The translations under genes were made by a program, and so were the position numbers. From Neptunicella marina (GTDB lineage: Bacteria; Pseudomonadota; Gammaproteobacteria; Enterobacterales; Alteromonadaceae), in NCBI RefSeq assembly GCF_014270035.1, contig NZ_JACNEP010000002.1:1-64000 (forward strand): a DNA stretch of 64,000 nucleotides, given 5' to 3'. Positions 8,204 to 17,200 of this stretch are shown one piece after another (within the stretch, counting starts at the first letter, position 1; each line of letters starts with the position of its first letter). The notes under the pieces are model-generated. The model had not been told where the DNA came from. It made no database searches and was given only the letters and a program-made list of their open reading frames with translations.

Positions 8204-10441
8204 CTAGACAGTCAGCACTTTATTGACAGGTAGATCACGGATACGTTTTCCGCACGCGTGATAAATCGCATTAGTAAGGCTGGCCGCAACTGGCGGAACA
8301 CCCGGCTCACCGACTCCACCAGGTGGATGATCATTTTCCAGAATATAAACTTGCATGGGAGGGGATTGAGGCATGCGCAAAACAGGGTAGTCATGGTAGT
8401 TAGATTGCACCACGGCTCCCTCTTTATAGGTGATTTCGCCCATCAAAGCCAGCGACAAACCAAATACCATCGCCCCTTCCATCTGCGATTTAACCCGGTC
8501 TGGATTAACAGCCAATCCACAATCGGTAGCCAGATGCATTTCTAATACGGTCAGTTTGTTATTTTCCACTCGTACTTTAGTGGCGACAGCACAGTAGGAG
8601 ACAAAACTGCGATGCACACTAATGCCCCACGCTTCATTTTTAACAGTAGGTCCCGCTGTATTTGCTTCTTTACATACCCGATTTAACACCGCTTTTAGAC
8701 GCTCACCATCGATAGGAAAGGTTTCCTGCGGATCACCATAATTGCCGTATTCATAACCTTGTTTGTTTGGATTGGTAATTTTGTTTTCACCCAGCAAAGT
8801 CAGCCACATTGACTGAGTATCCTGCTTTGACGCTGAGGCTAATTCGTCAACAAATGAACCCAGCGCAAATCCATGTTGAATATTGCATACCGAACGTAAC
8901 CAGCCAATTCGGGTATGTCCTGTGGCCTTGTGAGTCTCACAAGATAGATTGGCTACATCGACCGGTACATCACCAAAACCTAAGCCCAGTTCGCCTCCAG
9001 ATGGTTCGTCTGTGGTACTGGTAAAGGTCCAACTAATTGACGGGAAGCTAGTGCGCTGGATCCAGGCAGTGACTTTGCCACTTTCATCCATACCAGCTTC
9101 GAAAAACTGGCTGCTTATGGCGTGGTAATAACCATTTTGGATATCGTCTTCCCGCGTCCAGCATACCTTTACCGGTTTGCCTGTTTGCTGTGCCAGATAT
9201 GCCGCTTCCACCGAAAAATCAGGTTTGGATTTACGCCCAAATCCGCCACCTAACAAAGTCACATGTACTTTCACCTTATTTTTATCCAGACCTAAGATGC
9301 TAGCGACGGTATTTTGCGTGCTCTGCGGTGTTTGAGTGCACGCCCAGATTTCCATCATCCCGTCTTTGAATTGAGCGGTAGCTGCTGGCGGCTCCATTGG
9401 CGCATGCACCAGATAAGGCACATTATATTGTGCACTAATCCGTTCACTGGCAGATTCCATTGCAGTATAAGCATCCCCCGCGTGCCGAAACACTTTGCCT
9501 TTAGACACAATGCGTTTTTGCATATCGGCATGAAAAGCAGCTGAATCGTGTTGTTTATTCGCACCGGTATCCCAGTCTAATTTTAGTTTTTTACGCCCTT
9601 GTATCGCAGCCCAGGTATTGGTTGCGATCACAGCCACACCGGGTAGCGGTTTAAACACTGCAGGCAAGGTTTGATCGGGCATTTTTATCGTTTTTAAAAC
9701 GCCTTTTACTTTCAGGCATTCACTGTCATCAACACTAACCAACTTAGAACCTAACACTGGCGCACGTTCGATGCTGGCATACAACATTCCCGGTAACTGA
9801 ACATCCTGGCCGTAGGTGGTATTACCCGTTACAAACGCTGACATATCCACACTGGATAAGCCTTTTCCGATATATTTAAAGTCAGCTGGTGATTTAAAGG
9901 TTAAATCCTGTTTTTTGGGTGCTTCGAGCAATGATGCAGCACGAGCCAGCTGTCCAAAGGATAAACTCTGACCATTGAGTTTATTCACCACCTGATGATC
10001 CAGTGCTTCAACCTGATCACTCGCAACGCCCCAGTTATTGGCCGCCGCTTGTTCTAACATAGCGCGAGCCGATGCGCCCATTTCTCGCATGACAGAATAA
10101 AAATGGCGCATGGAGCGAGAACCATCGGTGTTTTGACTACCGTATTCCTCGTTAGCCAAGCCTTGTATTACCTCAATTTTGCTCCAGTCAGCCATCAATT
10201 CATCGGCAAGCACCTGCGGCAATCCGGTGCGAATTCCCTGCCCCATTTCGCTGCGGTGACAAATAATTTCGACCGTATTGTCGGTGCGAATACTCACAAA
10301 CAAATTTAATGCATTGGCGCTGCCGGTTGCTGCCCACGCTGGCGCCCAGCCCGGCATACTTGCCCCCAAGACTAAACCACCGCTAACAATCCCGGTTTGT
10401 TTTAAAAACTGACGACGCGATAAGTTATTGATATCACTCAT
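8204..10441 (-). CDS. Molybdopterin-binding aldehyde/xanthine dehydrogenase-type large subunit, Tat-exported
   Basis: This is the large catalytic subunit of a xanthine-oxidase-family molybdenum hydroxylase, closest in layout to IorB (isoquinoline 1-oxidoreductase beta) and periplasmic aldehyde oxidoreductases. The 745 residues begin with a twin-arginine signal (SRRQFLK, Arg 9-10), so the folded enzyme is probably exported. Cofactor-contact motifs are present: [14 protein letters not shown] near the middle, and [10 protein letters not shown] near the C terminus, whose Glu is the conserved catalytic base. The gene overlaps the Fe-S subunit by 8 bp. There is no FAD subunit, so electrons probably leave through the Fe-S subunit to a cytochrome or another carrier encoded elsewhere. 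The substrate cannot be read from sequence. Confidence 0.9.
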   Translation of the reverse strand: MSDINNLSRRQFLKQTGIVSGGLVLGASMPGWAPAWAATGSANALNLFVSIRTDNTVEIICHRSEMGQGIRTGLPQVLADELMADWSKIEVIQGLANEEYGSQNTDGSRSMRHFYSVMREMGASARAMLEQAAANNWGVASDQVEALDHQVVNKLNGQSLSFGQLARAASLLEAPKKQDLTFKSPADFKYIGKGLSSVDMSAFVTGNTTYGQDVQLPGMLYASIERAPVLGSKLVSVDDSECLKVKGVLKTIKMPDQTLPAVFKPLPGVAVIATNTWAAIQGRKKLKLDWDTGANKQHDSAAFHADMQKRIVSKGKVFRHAGDAYTAMESASERISAQYNVPYLVHAPMEPPAATAQFKDGMMEIWACTQTPQSTQNTVASILGLDKNKVKVHVTLLGGGFGRKSKPDFSVEAAYLAQQTGKPVKVCWTREDDIQNGYYHAISSQFFEAGMDESGKVTAWIQRTSFPSISWTFTSTTDEPSGGELGLGFGDVPVDVANLSCETHKATGHTRIGWLRSVCNIQHGFALGSFVDELASASKQDTQSMWLTLLGENKITNPNKQGYEYGNYGDPQETFPIDGERLKAVLNRVCKEANTAGPTVKNEAWGISVHRSFVSYCAVATKVRVENNKLTVLEMHLATDCGLAVNPDRVKSQMEGAMVFGLSLALMGEITYKEGAVVQSNYHDYPVLRMPQSPPMQVYILENDHPPGGVGEPGVPPVAASLTNAIYHACGKRIRDLPVNKVLTV

Positions 10442-10910
10442 GGCTAGGCTCCCATTTTTTGACGGCGCTGGCCGCAGATTTAATCGCAGCTTTTATACGC
10501 GGATAGGTGCCGCAACGACAAATATTGCCCTGCATGTGATTATCAATATCAGCGTCTGTTGGATTGGGATTACCTTCAAGCAAGGCAACCGCACTCATGA
10601 TTTGACCAGACTGACAATAGCCGCATTGCGGTACGTTGTGCTCTGCCCAGGCTTGTTGCACAGGATGACTGCCATCCGCAGGCAACCCTTCGATGGTTGT
10701 TATATTTTTATTTGCCACTGCCGACACCGGCATAGTGCAGGCACGAATGGGCTGACCATCCAAATGCACGGTACAGGCACCACATAACGCCATACCACAG
10801 CCATATTTTGTGCCGGTCATATTGAGCATATCGCGGATAACCCATAGCAAGGGCATGTCCGCTTCTGCATCAACCGTCACAGGTTTATTATTGAGATTAA
10901 AACTAATCAT
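10434..10910 (-). CDS. [2Fe-2S] subunit of molybdenum hydroxylase
   Basis: This is the small electron-transfer subunit carrying two [2Fe-2S] clusters (IorA/CoxS type, 158 residues). Plant-ferredoxin-type cluster ligands are Cys 38, 43, 46 and 58 (CGMALCGAC...C). The second cluster is held by Cys 96, 99, 131 and 133 (CGYC, CRC). It has no signal peptide of its own, which is usual: it rides out with the Tat-tagged large subunit. It overlaps both neighbours (ATGA with the upstream nucleotidyltransferase, 8 bp with the large subunit). Confidence 0.95.
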   Translation of the reverse strand: MISFNLNNKPVTVDAEADMPLLWVIRDMLNMTGTKYGCGMALCGACTVHLDGQPIRACTMPVSAVANKNITTIEGLPADGSHPVQQAWAEHNVPQCGYCQSGQIMSAVALLEGNPNPTDADIDNHMQGNICRCGTYPRIKAAIKSAASAVKKWEPSHE

Positions 10911-11503
10911 GTTCTTGTCTCCTTTTGGCTGCTTAGCCAGTTTTGCAAATCAGTTTGAGTATCGATATCCAGCCAACCTTGTTGCAGCGCTACTGAACGA
11001 ATTTGTTGTGGATATTGATCAATGATTTTTTTCGCGCCGTTATCACCTGATAAAGCTAATAACCCTTTAAAAAACTGCCGGGGGAAAATAGCCGGAACAC
11101 CTTCAATACCTTCATACTGACTGACAATAATATGTGCTGGATATTGCTTTGCTGCATCACATAACTGCTGAATATGTGTTGCAGACACGCTGATGTGGTC
11201 AGCCAATCCAATTAACATATGTGTACACTTTTCAGGCAAATTATTAACACCTTCAACAATACTGGTACTTAAACCATGTTGCCAGTTTGAATTCTTAATC
11301 ACTGGTAAGGAAATGTTGCACTGCTGCCGAATCTGTTCAGCATTTGCTCCCAGCACAAGACTGATATCTGGCATGTCAGCATATGCCTCAAGGCAATATT
11401 GCAACAAACATTTACCTGTTGAATTAACCTTTGCTAATTGCTTAATACCGTTAAAACGCTGACTTTGTCCTGCTGCAAGTATGACTGTACAAATATGAAT
11501 CAT
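10907..11503 (-). CDS. MobA-like molybdenum cofactor nucleotidyltransferase (MocA type)
   Basis: This NTP-transferase-fold protein of 198 residues has the N-terminal signature [16 protein letters not shown], in which the loop binds the nucleotide and Lys contacts the phosphates. In molybdenum-hydroxylase operons such proteins usually convert Mo-molybdopterin to its cytosine dinucleotide form before insertion. The tight coupling to xdhC and the Fe-S subunit supports that role. CTP rather than GTP specificity is inferred from context. Confidence 0.85.
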   Translation of the reverse strand: MIHICTVILAAGQSQRFNGIKQLAKVNSTGKCLLQYCLEAYADMPDISLVLGANAEQIRQQCNISLPVIKNSNWQHGLSTSIVEGVNNLPEKCTHMLIGLADHISVSATHIQQLCDAAKQYPAHIIVSQYEGIEGVPAIFPRQFFKGLLALSGDNGAKKIIDQYPQQIRSVALQQGWLDIDTQTDLQNWLSSQKETRT

Positions 11504-12489
11504 GGCTCATTACCAGATATATCTTTTTGACTGGGTTTATCTCTGCCATTAAACATAACGCTATGAAGCTCGGCTAAAGTAGCCAGCGCAATCGACTCGG
11601 GCAACTCTCCACCTAACGCAAACCCCATTGGGTTAGATAACAGCACAGGCAATTGCGCTTCAGAAATGCCTGCTGTTGCTAATACTTTTTGTGTTCTATG
11701 GCCTGGGCCTAATAAACCTAAATAGTGCAAAGGAGCATTTTTAAGTAAGTTTAAAGCGTTAGCATCCAGTTCAATATGATGATTCATTACTATTGCAGCA
11801 TCGACACTGCCGAACCATGGCTCGTCAGCAATATCAGACAAAGGTAAGCGCACAATGCGAGTTGCGTTTTTAAAACTCACGGCACGGGTATCCGTCATGC
11901 GCGAGTCACACAGAGTAATTTGCCAGCCAAATTCAGTGGCCATATTCACCAGTGGTAATGCATCAAGTCCGCCACCAAATATTGCTAAATGTACCGGTGG
12001 CTGTATCCGGTGCGATAAGATAACCGGTACTGTTTTTGCGCTTGTATCTGGTCGCTCTAAAACCTTGTTAACATAACCATGTGAATGCCTTTCAATTTGG
12101 TAATTCACAGCATTATGCGACAACATGTTTTCATGAAGTGTGATCAATTCAAGATGGTGATTTTCGGCGGTAATAGGTTGCAATAAAATAGTGACTTTCC
12201 CCCCGCAGCCCAAACCTAATTGCCAGGCGAAATCACCTTCATCAGAGCTGTCATATTCAATGATTCGGGCTTGATGACTATCCCAGCATTTTCGGGCCTG
12301 ACGCAAAATATCAGCCTCTAAACAACCACCACTTAACAGACCATAATATTGCCCGCTGTCGTTTAACAGCATCATGGCACCGGGTTTACGATAACAACTG
12401 CCTTCAGTGGCAATAATAGTGCCTAACGCCCAGTTACATTCATTTTTACGCGGTGACCACTGATTTAACAGGTTGACAATATGATTCAC
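11500..12489 (-). CDS. XdhC/CoxI-family cofactor maturation protein
   Basis: XdhC-family proteins bind the molybdenum cofactor and deliver it, after sulfuration, to xanthine-dehydrogenase-type enzymes. The 329 residues show the N-terminal XdhC/CoxI domain (ATIIATEGSCYRKPGAMML and GLLSGGCLEADI) and a Rossmann-like C-terminal domain (LAIFGGGLDALPLVNMA, ending near GFALGGELPESIALATLAEL). The start is GTG and overlaps the stop of the upstream gene by 4 bp. Confidence 0.9.
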   Translation of the reverse strand: MNHIVNLLNQWSPRKNECNWALGTIIATEGSCYRKPGAMMLLNDSGQYYGLLSGGCLEADILRQARKCWDSHQARIIEYDSSDEGDFAWQLGLGCGGKVTILLQPITAENHHLELITLHENMLSHNAVNYQIERHSHGYVNKVLERPDTSAKTVPVILSHRIQPPVHLAIFGGGLDALPLVNMATEFGWQITLCDSRMTDTRAVSFKNATRIVRLPLSDIADEPWFGSVDAAIVMNHHIELDANALNLLKNAPLHYLGLLGPGHRTQKVLATAGISEAQLPVLLSNPMGFALGGELPESIALATLAELHSVMFNGRDKPSQKDISGNEP

Positions 12490-13529
12490 GACTGACTCCT
12501 GTTATTCACAGGACTAAGAAGCATATTATGTAAACTGGCTGCACCGATGCCGTTTTCAGTTATTCCGGCTTCGATATCACGCACTAACTTAACCAATCTA
12601 CGATTCACCGGCGTTGCAATATCAACCAATTCAGCCTGTTTTACCAATTGCGAATTCAAAAAATCAATTTCGGTGCGTTTATTATTTTTAATGTCCCACC
12701 ACATAGAGGTATAAGCATCCTCATCTATTTGCAGCATTTGATTTGCCACTCTTTTGAATAACCAATCAGGCAAACTTAATATGCCCGGCAGCCAGCTGGC
12801 TTTAACGCGGGTAAGTTGCGGCAATGTAAGCTGTTTTTCGTTTGTAACGGCTAACAATTCGCGCATTAATTGCGCAATAATTTGGCGATATGGACGCTGT
12901 AATAACATTTGTTTAACTGGAATATCAGCCACAGCATTGACCGCATTGGCTAAATTTAATTGCAGCTTTGCCCATTGCATTGCTTCAATATTATCTATCG
13001 ATTTCGCTAAAAACAAAGGATGATTAAACAGGGAAGCTAACTGCTCGCCTTCACGTTTATCACCTGTTTCAAGGTATAAATCACCTTCGGTTGATTTGTG
13101 CAATCCGCTATCCGTTTTAACCACATTAAAACCAACAATGGCTTTAAGTAATTTATTAGCTGGAAAAAATTGCTGAATAAGCACATCACTGCCCAGGCCA
13201 TTTTGGCAGGCAACAATTGTTGTATCGGGATGAACAAAAGGAATAAGCTCATGCAATGCAGATTCAAGTCCGGTGCATTTAACAGTCAGCCATACGATAT
13301 CCGCTTTTTTAAGTTCTTTGTTGCTCACTTGCTTACCGGCGAGATCTTGCCAGTTGGGCAACGCTGTTAATAACTGATGCTGCTGATAATCAGTTAATGA
13401 GAAAGTACTATCAAACTGCTCAAGCCATAACTGGCGCCCGATTAAGGACACTCTGCAGCCCATTTCATTTAGCATGCAGCCTATATAGGTGCCAATTAGA
13501 CCTGCACCAAATACCAGATGTTGCTTCAT
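12486..13529 (-). CDS. Ketopantoate reductase-family protein
   Basis: This NADPH-dependent reductase has the PanE/ApbA fold. The Rossmann motif GAGLIGTYIG is at the N terminus and the family segment CQNGLGSD is near residue 115. A C-terminal helical domain follows (347 residues from the ATG at 13529, chosen because the Rossmann strand then starts at residue 3; an upstream in-frame start adds 22 residues of no family likeness). It is first in the molybdenum hydroxylase operon and overlaps xdhC by GTGA. PanE makes pantoate for CoA, but the context suggests instead a reductase working on a 2-keto acid related to the hydroxylase pathway. This is inference. Confidence 0.8.
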   Translation of the reverse strand: MKQHLVFGAGLIGTYIGCMLNEMGCRVSLIGRQLWLEQFDSTFSLTDYQQHQLLTALPNWQDLAGKQVSNKELKKADIVWLTVKCTGLESALHELIPFVHPDTTIVACQNGLGSDVLIQQFFPANKLLKAIVGFNVVKTDSGLHKSTEGDLYLETGDKREGEQLASLFNHPLFLAKSIDNIEAMQWAKLQLNLANAVNAVADIPVKQMLLQRPYRQIIAQLMRELLAVTNEKQLTLPQLTRVKASWLPGILSLPDWLFKRVANQMLQIDEDAYTSMWWDIKNNKRTEIDFLNSQLVKQAELVDIATPVNRRLVKLVRDIEAGITENGIGAASLHNMLLSPVNNRSQS

Positions 13530-13617
13530 CCATGTGCCTGTTGTTTTTTTATTTTTTATCACTCTAGCGTTAATGCCAAGTTCGCTGCAAGCCAAGTTGC
13601 ATCACAGGCATAAAAAA

Positions 13618-13637
13618 AGCGCCCTGAGGCGCTTTTT
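13618..13637 (-). terminator. Terminator after the PEP-CTERM gene
   Basis: The AGCGCC/GGCGCT stem with a CTGA loop is flanked by A7 and T5, so it can act in both directions. On the minus strand it lies 16 bp beyond the PEP-CTERM gene and separates that two-gene operon from the molybdenum operon. Confidence 0.85.
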
Positions 13638-13653
13638 CTAAGATAAATAAGGT

Positions 13654-14232
13654 TTAAGCTTTACGACGGCGCAAACGAACCAACCCCATTGCCGCAATCA
13701 CAAATAGTGCAAGTAAAGAAGGCTCAGGTACCTGACCGTTTGTTGCATCTTTAATATTAAGACCGATTGAGGCGTTGCTAAATGAAATTGATTGAAAACC
13801 ACTAAAACCTTCATTGGCATCACCCAATGTAGCACTGGTTAATAAATCAACTAAACCAGCCCCTAACGCCTTAAAAGTTAAGGTCGCCAGTAAAATATTA
13901 GAGCCCAATACAGGAGGTACACTTGGAAAACCAGCTAACAAACCACCCAGACCGTCGTCAGATACAAAAGGAGGAATAAAATTCGGTGCGATTAACATGC
14001 TTTCTAAACTTACTAATGCACTATCAAAATTAAGGTCTAAACCCCAACCTAAAAATGCATCGCCATCGAACTCAGTAGAGGCGACAAGATTAACGGTGAT
14101 AGATTCGCCTACGTTTACATCTGTAGAAGTCGTAGGTTGAAAGGCTAATATCACATCAGCATTAGCGACGGTTGTTACTAAACTGGTTGCAGCCAGAATC
14201 GCTGCTGCAAATAAATTTTTAAGCTTTAACAT
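13654..14232 (-). CDS. PEP-CTERM surface protein with cohesin-like domain
   Basis: This 192-residue exported protein starts with a signal peptide (about 1-25) and ends with a PEP-CTERM sorting signal: VPEP, a hydrophobic helix, then RLRRRK, the target of exosortase in exopolysaccharide-producing bacteria. Between them (about 26-165) is a single beta-rich domain with cohesin-like features: an N-terminal strand after VNVGESITVNL, the aromatic GLDLNFDSALVSLES segment, and LLATLTFKALGAG before a final strand. It directly follows a gene whose product ends in a dockerin, and shares its terminator. Function as a cohesin is inferred from this pairing. No exosortase gene is in the window. Confidence 0.8.
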   Translation of the reverse strand: MLKLKNLFAAAILAATSLVTTVANADVILAFQPTTSTDVNVGESITVNLVASTEFDGDAFLGWGLDLNFDSALVSLESMLIAPNFIPPFVSDDGLGGLLAGFPSVPPVLGSNILLATLTFKALGAGLVDLLTSATLGDANEGFSGFQSISFSNASIGLNIKDATNGQVPEPSLLALFVIAAMGLVRLRRRKA

Positions 14233-14262
14233 TGTTATTTTCTCTCACAAAATTTTGTCATT

Positions 14263-14284
14263 GCGCTGCCACCATGGGCAGCGC
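14263..14284. repeat. Stem-loop between nuclease and PEP-CTERM genes
   Basis: GCGCTGCC/GGCAGCGC forms an 8-bp stem with a 6-nt loop in the 59-bp gap. No T tract follows on the minus strand, so it is more likely an mRNA-processing or stabilising hairpin than a terminator. It would allow the two genes to share a transcript at different levels. Confidence 0.6.
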
Positions 14285-14291
14285 GTTTCAA

Positions 14292-17200
14292 TTAATTACC
14301 CGATAAAAACTTTTGATACCAAAGGCTGATATCTGCAAAAGAAATCAAACCATCGCCATCAAAATCAGCCGCTGGATTGAAACTCGCAGAACCTTCAGTT
14401 GCACCAAGGATCATGGCAATTGCCATGTAGTCATTCATATCAACATTGCCATCACCGTTAACATCTGCTGATTTTTCAGAGCTTTTCAGATTCAGTGAAA
14501 TAACTACCGGATCATGGTCTGAAATACGGTAAGCATCGGCGGCATAGAAGTCGTTAATTTGCGCTTCGGTTTTATCTTCCATGTTGTAATCAAGCTTCGT
14601 TGGCTCATCGGCATTAATGTGCCATTCAACCGCATCAACCACTTGAGGCAACAATTTACTGTTAGCTAAACCGTGATCTAAGTAACCAAACTCACCACCA
14701 TAGGTATATGAATAGGCTTCATTGCCGTTGAAGTGATGCATCAGATTGGTGTATCCGGCCTGCTCGATTTGGCGAATTGGGTCCTCTTTTGCATTAGAGT
14801 TCAAATCACCGATGATCAAAGCTGCGGTATCAGGGAATTCCTGCGCAATAAAGGTAGTTAAAGCTTGTGCCGCTCGTGTACGAGTTAAGTTACAGCTACC
14901 CTGACCATTCGTTGAGTCATCGCCTGCACCACAACCGCTGCCTTTAGATTTCAAATGGTTAACGCTAACCACCAGTTTTTCACCATTTTCATTCAGGCTA
15001 AATTGTTGGTTAAGAGACGGACGGTTACGATATTCAACTTCAAACAATGGACCATTAGCATCCTGAATCGAGTTTGACTCGTCCAATATTTTGACCGCAC
15101 CGACTGGCGTCACCACAGCAGGTTTATACAGCATTGCGGTTGCAATAACATCGCTACCAAATTTACCTGCATCAATATAGGCGTAAGTGCCTGCACCTAA
15201 CTCGGCATTCAGGCGTTCTGTTAATTGTGCGATGGTGCTGAATTGACCTTGATCTGCATCGTTCTCAATTTCCATTAAGCCAACAATATCTGCATTAATG
15301 GCTGAAATTGCAGCAACGGTTTTTGTAATCTGACGTTCAAATTCAACGTTAGTATCCGCACCGCGTGACGTAGGGAAACCGCCGCCTTGTCCATCACCAT
15401 TAAACAGGTTCAGCACGTTTAGGCTCGCTACCTTTACATTACCTGGCATAATTTCCGGCTCAGGTGTGCGTGGATTGGTATTTAAGAAAGTCACATCAGA
15501 GGTTGGGTAAATACGGAACTTACTGAATGCGTAATCAAAAATACCATTCACAGAAGCAACTGAATCGCCAGTACGAACGGTATTGCTTGCAGATAATCCA
15601 CCTGTTGGCCAAATGATATCCGCCGGGTTACGACCACTCATATTGTCATCAAGTGTGACTTTATTGAGTTGGTTGGTTGCCGCCAGGGCAATCGCTTCAG
15701 CAGAGCCGGGCAAATAAAGATTGGTTGGTGTGAAAATACGGCCATTCGATAGCGTCAAATCACCATATGTACCCAGATCGTAGCTATCGGTTACCATTAA
15801 ATCCTGAATGGTAGTAACGTACATACCTTCAAGCGCTTCACGAGCTTGCTCAGAAGCAAAGGGTAAACTAATCTGCGTTGCTGCAATGGTGCCAGTACCA
15901 CAATCAGTGATAACAGCATCTTCATTGATTTCGGTTTTTTCGTAATATTCTACAACTTCACCTTTAACACGAACAATTGATCCAGCAACCGGCAAACTAG
16001 CTGCATTGGAATAGACCAATACACCTTCTGATGTTAACGGATTGCCATCTTCATCTGATGCTTCTTCCTGTACATAATAACCTTTGCTTTGTGGGAAGCT
16101 TGCGGTAACTACCCCTTCGATAACCACAGTTTGATTTACTAATGGCGATTCAAAACCGTCACCTTGAACGGCACTGATTAAAGTGGCAGGGTCAAAACAC
16201 GCACCTAACTCGGCAACAGGAGGATCGGTTGGGTCGGTAGGCTCAGAGCTGCCCGAACCAAAGGTTTGCTCAGCATTAATCAACCCATAACTTTTTGCTG
16301 CGTTTGCAACCCACGAGAAATCTGCAGATTTGTATCCGTTGCCGGTTAACTGCATTGACTGGCCTATTTGAGTAGCGCCACTTTCTGATACACCAATATC
16401 TGTAGACGTCATACCTTGCGCAGGTCCGTTTGCAGCAGTTAACACCCCTTCATAGCTGAGGAATTCAATAACGGAACCGTCGATATCAACCAGCGCTACG
16501 CCATCTTTACTGCCATTTTGTAAACCGTTACCAGGATAAATAAATGCAACTGCACCAAATCCATTACCTTCATCAGGAATAACTCCCGAAAGCGCTAATG
16601 TATTATAAGTAGAATTGTTGCTACCGTTGTATAGTACCAACGACATGCCCGCCAAATCGGTACCTGCAACACCAGCAATTTCAATTGCCTCATCTACATC
16701 AGTACTGTCATTGTCATAATGAATTTCATTAATAAAGGGTTTTGCTGCAACAAAGGTCTGATCGCTATTAATGCTGCCAAATGTGCTGTTTTTTGCTTCA
16801 GCCCACGTGAAATCACTCGACAACGCGCCTGTACCAACTAACTGAAGTGAATAACCCACAGGGGTGCTTCCCGGCTCTGAGACACCGATATCGGTGCTAG
16901 TCATGCCATCGGCAGGGCCGCCAACAGCAACCATCTCACCTTCATAGCTAATAAAGCTAATGACTGTGTCACCTTTTACCAATGCCAGTCCGTCAGGACT
17001 ACCATTTTGGATACCTGCCACATCAAAACTCGCGGTACCGAATCCATTTAATTGGTCAGTCAGAACACCAGATAAGGCAACCGTTTTATAAGACGCCCCA
17101 CCATTACCGTTGTAGAAAACAATAGAGTATTCAGCTAAATCAGTTCCTGCGGGACCTGCGACTTCAACTGCTTCACCGGCATCTGTACTGCTGTTGTCGT

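Noticed and set aside
14263-14284. Hairpin between nuclease and PEP-CTERM genes as a terminator
   Set aside because: No T tract follows on the minus strand, so it does not argue against a shared transcript.
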